A stretch of 6,520 nt of DNA, from positions 1 through 6,520 of the forward strand of contig JAJYFW010000106.1 of assembly GCA_021785335.1 (NCBI GenBank), given 5' to 3'. Every line of letters begins with the position of its first letter. Positions within the stretch are counted from its first letter, which is position 1. Shown here piece after piece: positions 6,173 through 6,520 of the stretch. The translations under genes and the position numbers were made by a program. The notes beneath the pieces were generated by a model. The model saw only the letters and a program-made list of their open reading frames with translations, was not told the DNA's origin and searched no databases. The DNA is from Pseudomonadota bacterium (GTDB taxonomy: Bacteria; Pseudomonadota; Alphaproteobacteria; Acetobacterales; Acetobacteraceae).

Positions 6173-6186
6173 GGCGGCGAACCGCC
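6173..6186 (-). repeat. Small GC hairpin downstream of the EF-G gene
   Basis: GGCGG and CCGCC pair around a 4-nt loop, which reads TTCG on the reverse strand. It lies in the 66-bp gap after the EF-G stop and before the small hypothetical gene. There is no U-run and the stem is only 5 bp, so termination is doubtful; it may instead be a weak 3'-end structure or chance. Confidence 0.22.
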
Positions 6187-6222
6187 CGGTCACGGCGTGG
6201 CGTCCGCAGAAAGCGGCTGCCG

Positions 6223-6520
6223 TCATGCACTCTTCGCCATGATCTCGTCCGCGATATTCCGCGGCACGGGATCGTAGTGATGGAACTGCATGGTGAACGA
6301 GGCCCGCCCCTTGGTCATGCTGCGCAGGTCCGAAATGTACCCGAACATCTCCTTTAGGGGAACATGCGCGCGCACCATGACGGTGGAACCGGCACTTTCC
6401 TGGGTCTGGATCATGCCGCGGCGGCGGTTGAGGTCGCCCACCACGTCGCCGACATGGTCGTTCGGAGTCGTCACCTCCACGTCCATGATCGGCTCGAGGA
6501 TGATCGGCGAGGCCTTCTTC
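6223..6520 (-). CDS. fusA: Translation elongation factor G, C-terminal domain (5' part outside window)
   Basis: The last 98 residues of an EF-G are visible, covering the end of domain IV and all of domain V; the frame is open to the window edge. EF-G is the cytoplasmic GTPase that moves tRNAs and mRNA through the ribosome and also helps recycle ribosomes. Diagnostic segments are [63 protein letters not shown] and the terminal [11 protein letters not shown]. The GDLN-RRG and MFGY...LRS...GRA signatures are firm for EF-G. The GTPase domain cannot be inspected, so whether this is the housekeeping copy or a paralogue is open. The downstream neighbour is a small hypothetical gene, not tuf as in the usual str operon. 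The family assignment is very secure; the symbol is less so. Confidence 0.93.
   Translation of the reverse strand, partial: KKASPIILEPIMDVEVTTPNDHVGDVVGDLNRRRGMIQTQESAGSTVMVRAHVPLKEMFGYISDLRSMTKGRASFTMQFHHYDPVPRNIADEIMAKSA

Noticed and set aside
6136..6357. Forward open frame of 73 codons opposite the EF-G tail
   Set aside because: Arg/Pro-rich and antisense to a firmly identified EF-G domain.

Overview
The window is roughly 70% G+C, and every convincing gene has strongly G/C-biased third codon positions. Together with a Tat-like signal peptide and Gram-negative family types, this suggests a high-GC proteobacterium, most likely an alphaproteobacterium of the Rhodospirillales/Acetobacteraceae kind. 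That placement is inferred from composition and gene style, not demonstrated. All genes look chromosomal. I see no tRNA, rRNA, CRISPR array, insertion sequence, phage gene or toxin-antitoxin pair.

Layout from left to right. (1) The tail of a forward gene (1-363) encodes a cupin domain of the kind found at the C-terminus of XRE-family regulators; its start lies outside the window. (2) Converging on it with only 6 bp between stops is a reverse-strand pair: a 216-residue protein of unknown function (2039-2689), followed 40 bp later by an APC-superfamily amino acid permease (370-1998). (3) A 117-bp divergent control region (2690-2806) holds an 11-bp perfect palindrome in which candidate -35 boxes of both directions overlap. 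(4) A forward operon (2807-5841) encodes a CUT1-type ABC importer: family 1 solute-binding protein, MalF/UgpA-like permease and MalG/UgpE-like permease, tightly packed with the last two genes overlapping by 8 bp. No ATP-binding subunit is present. (5) Again with only 6 bp between stops, a reverse-strand small hypothetical gene (5848-6156) follows the 3' end of an elongation factor G gene (6223-6520, 5' part outside the window).

Functionally the centre is a divergent nutrient-uptake locus: a secondary amino acid-type transporter on one strand and a primary ABC importer, probably for a carbohydrate, polyol or similar small organic solute, on the other. The shared intergenic region could allow co-regulation. 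The regulator with the cupin tail is a plausible but unproven controller of the permease. The ABC importer must borrow an ATPase encoded elsewhere. Substrates cannot be assigned from the sequence.

I did not find a clearly new biological system. The points most worth a second look are the missing ATPase, the palindromic divergent promoter, the unknown protein paired with the permease, and the EF-G gene whose context and C-terminal signature are not those of the usual alphaproteobacterial str operon.
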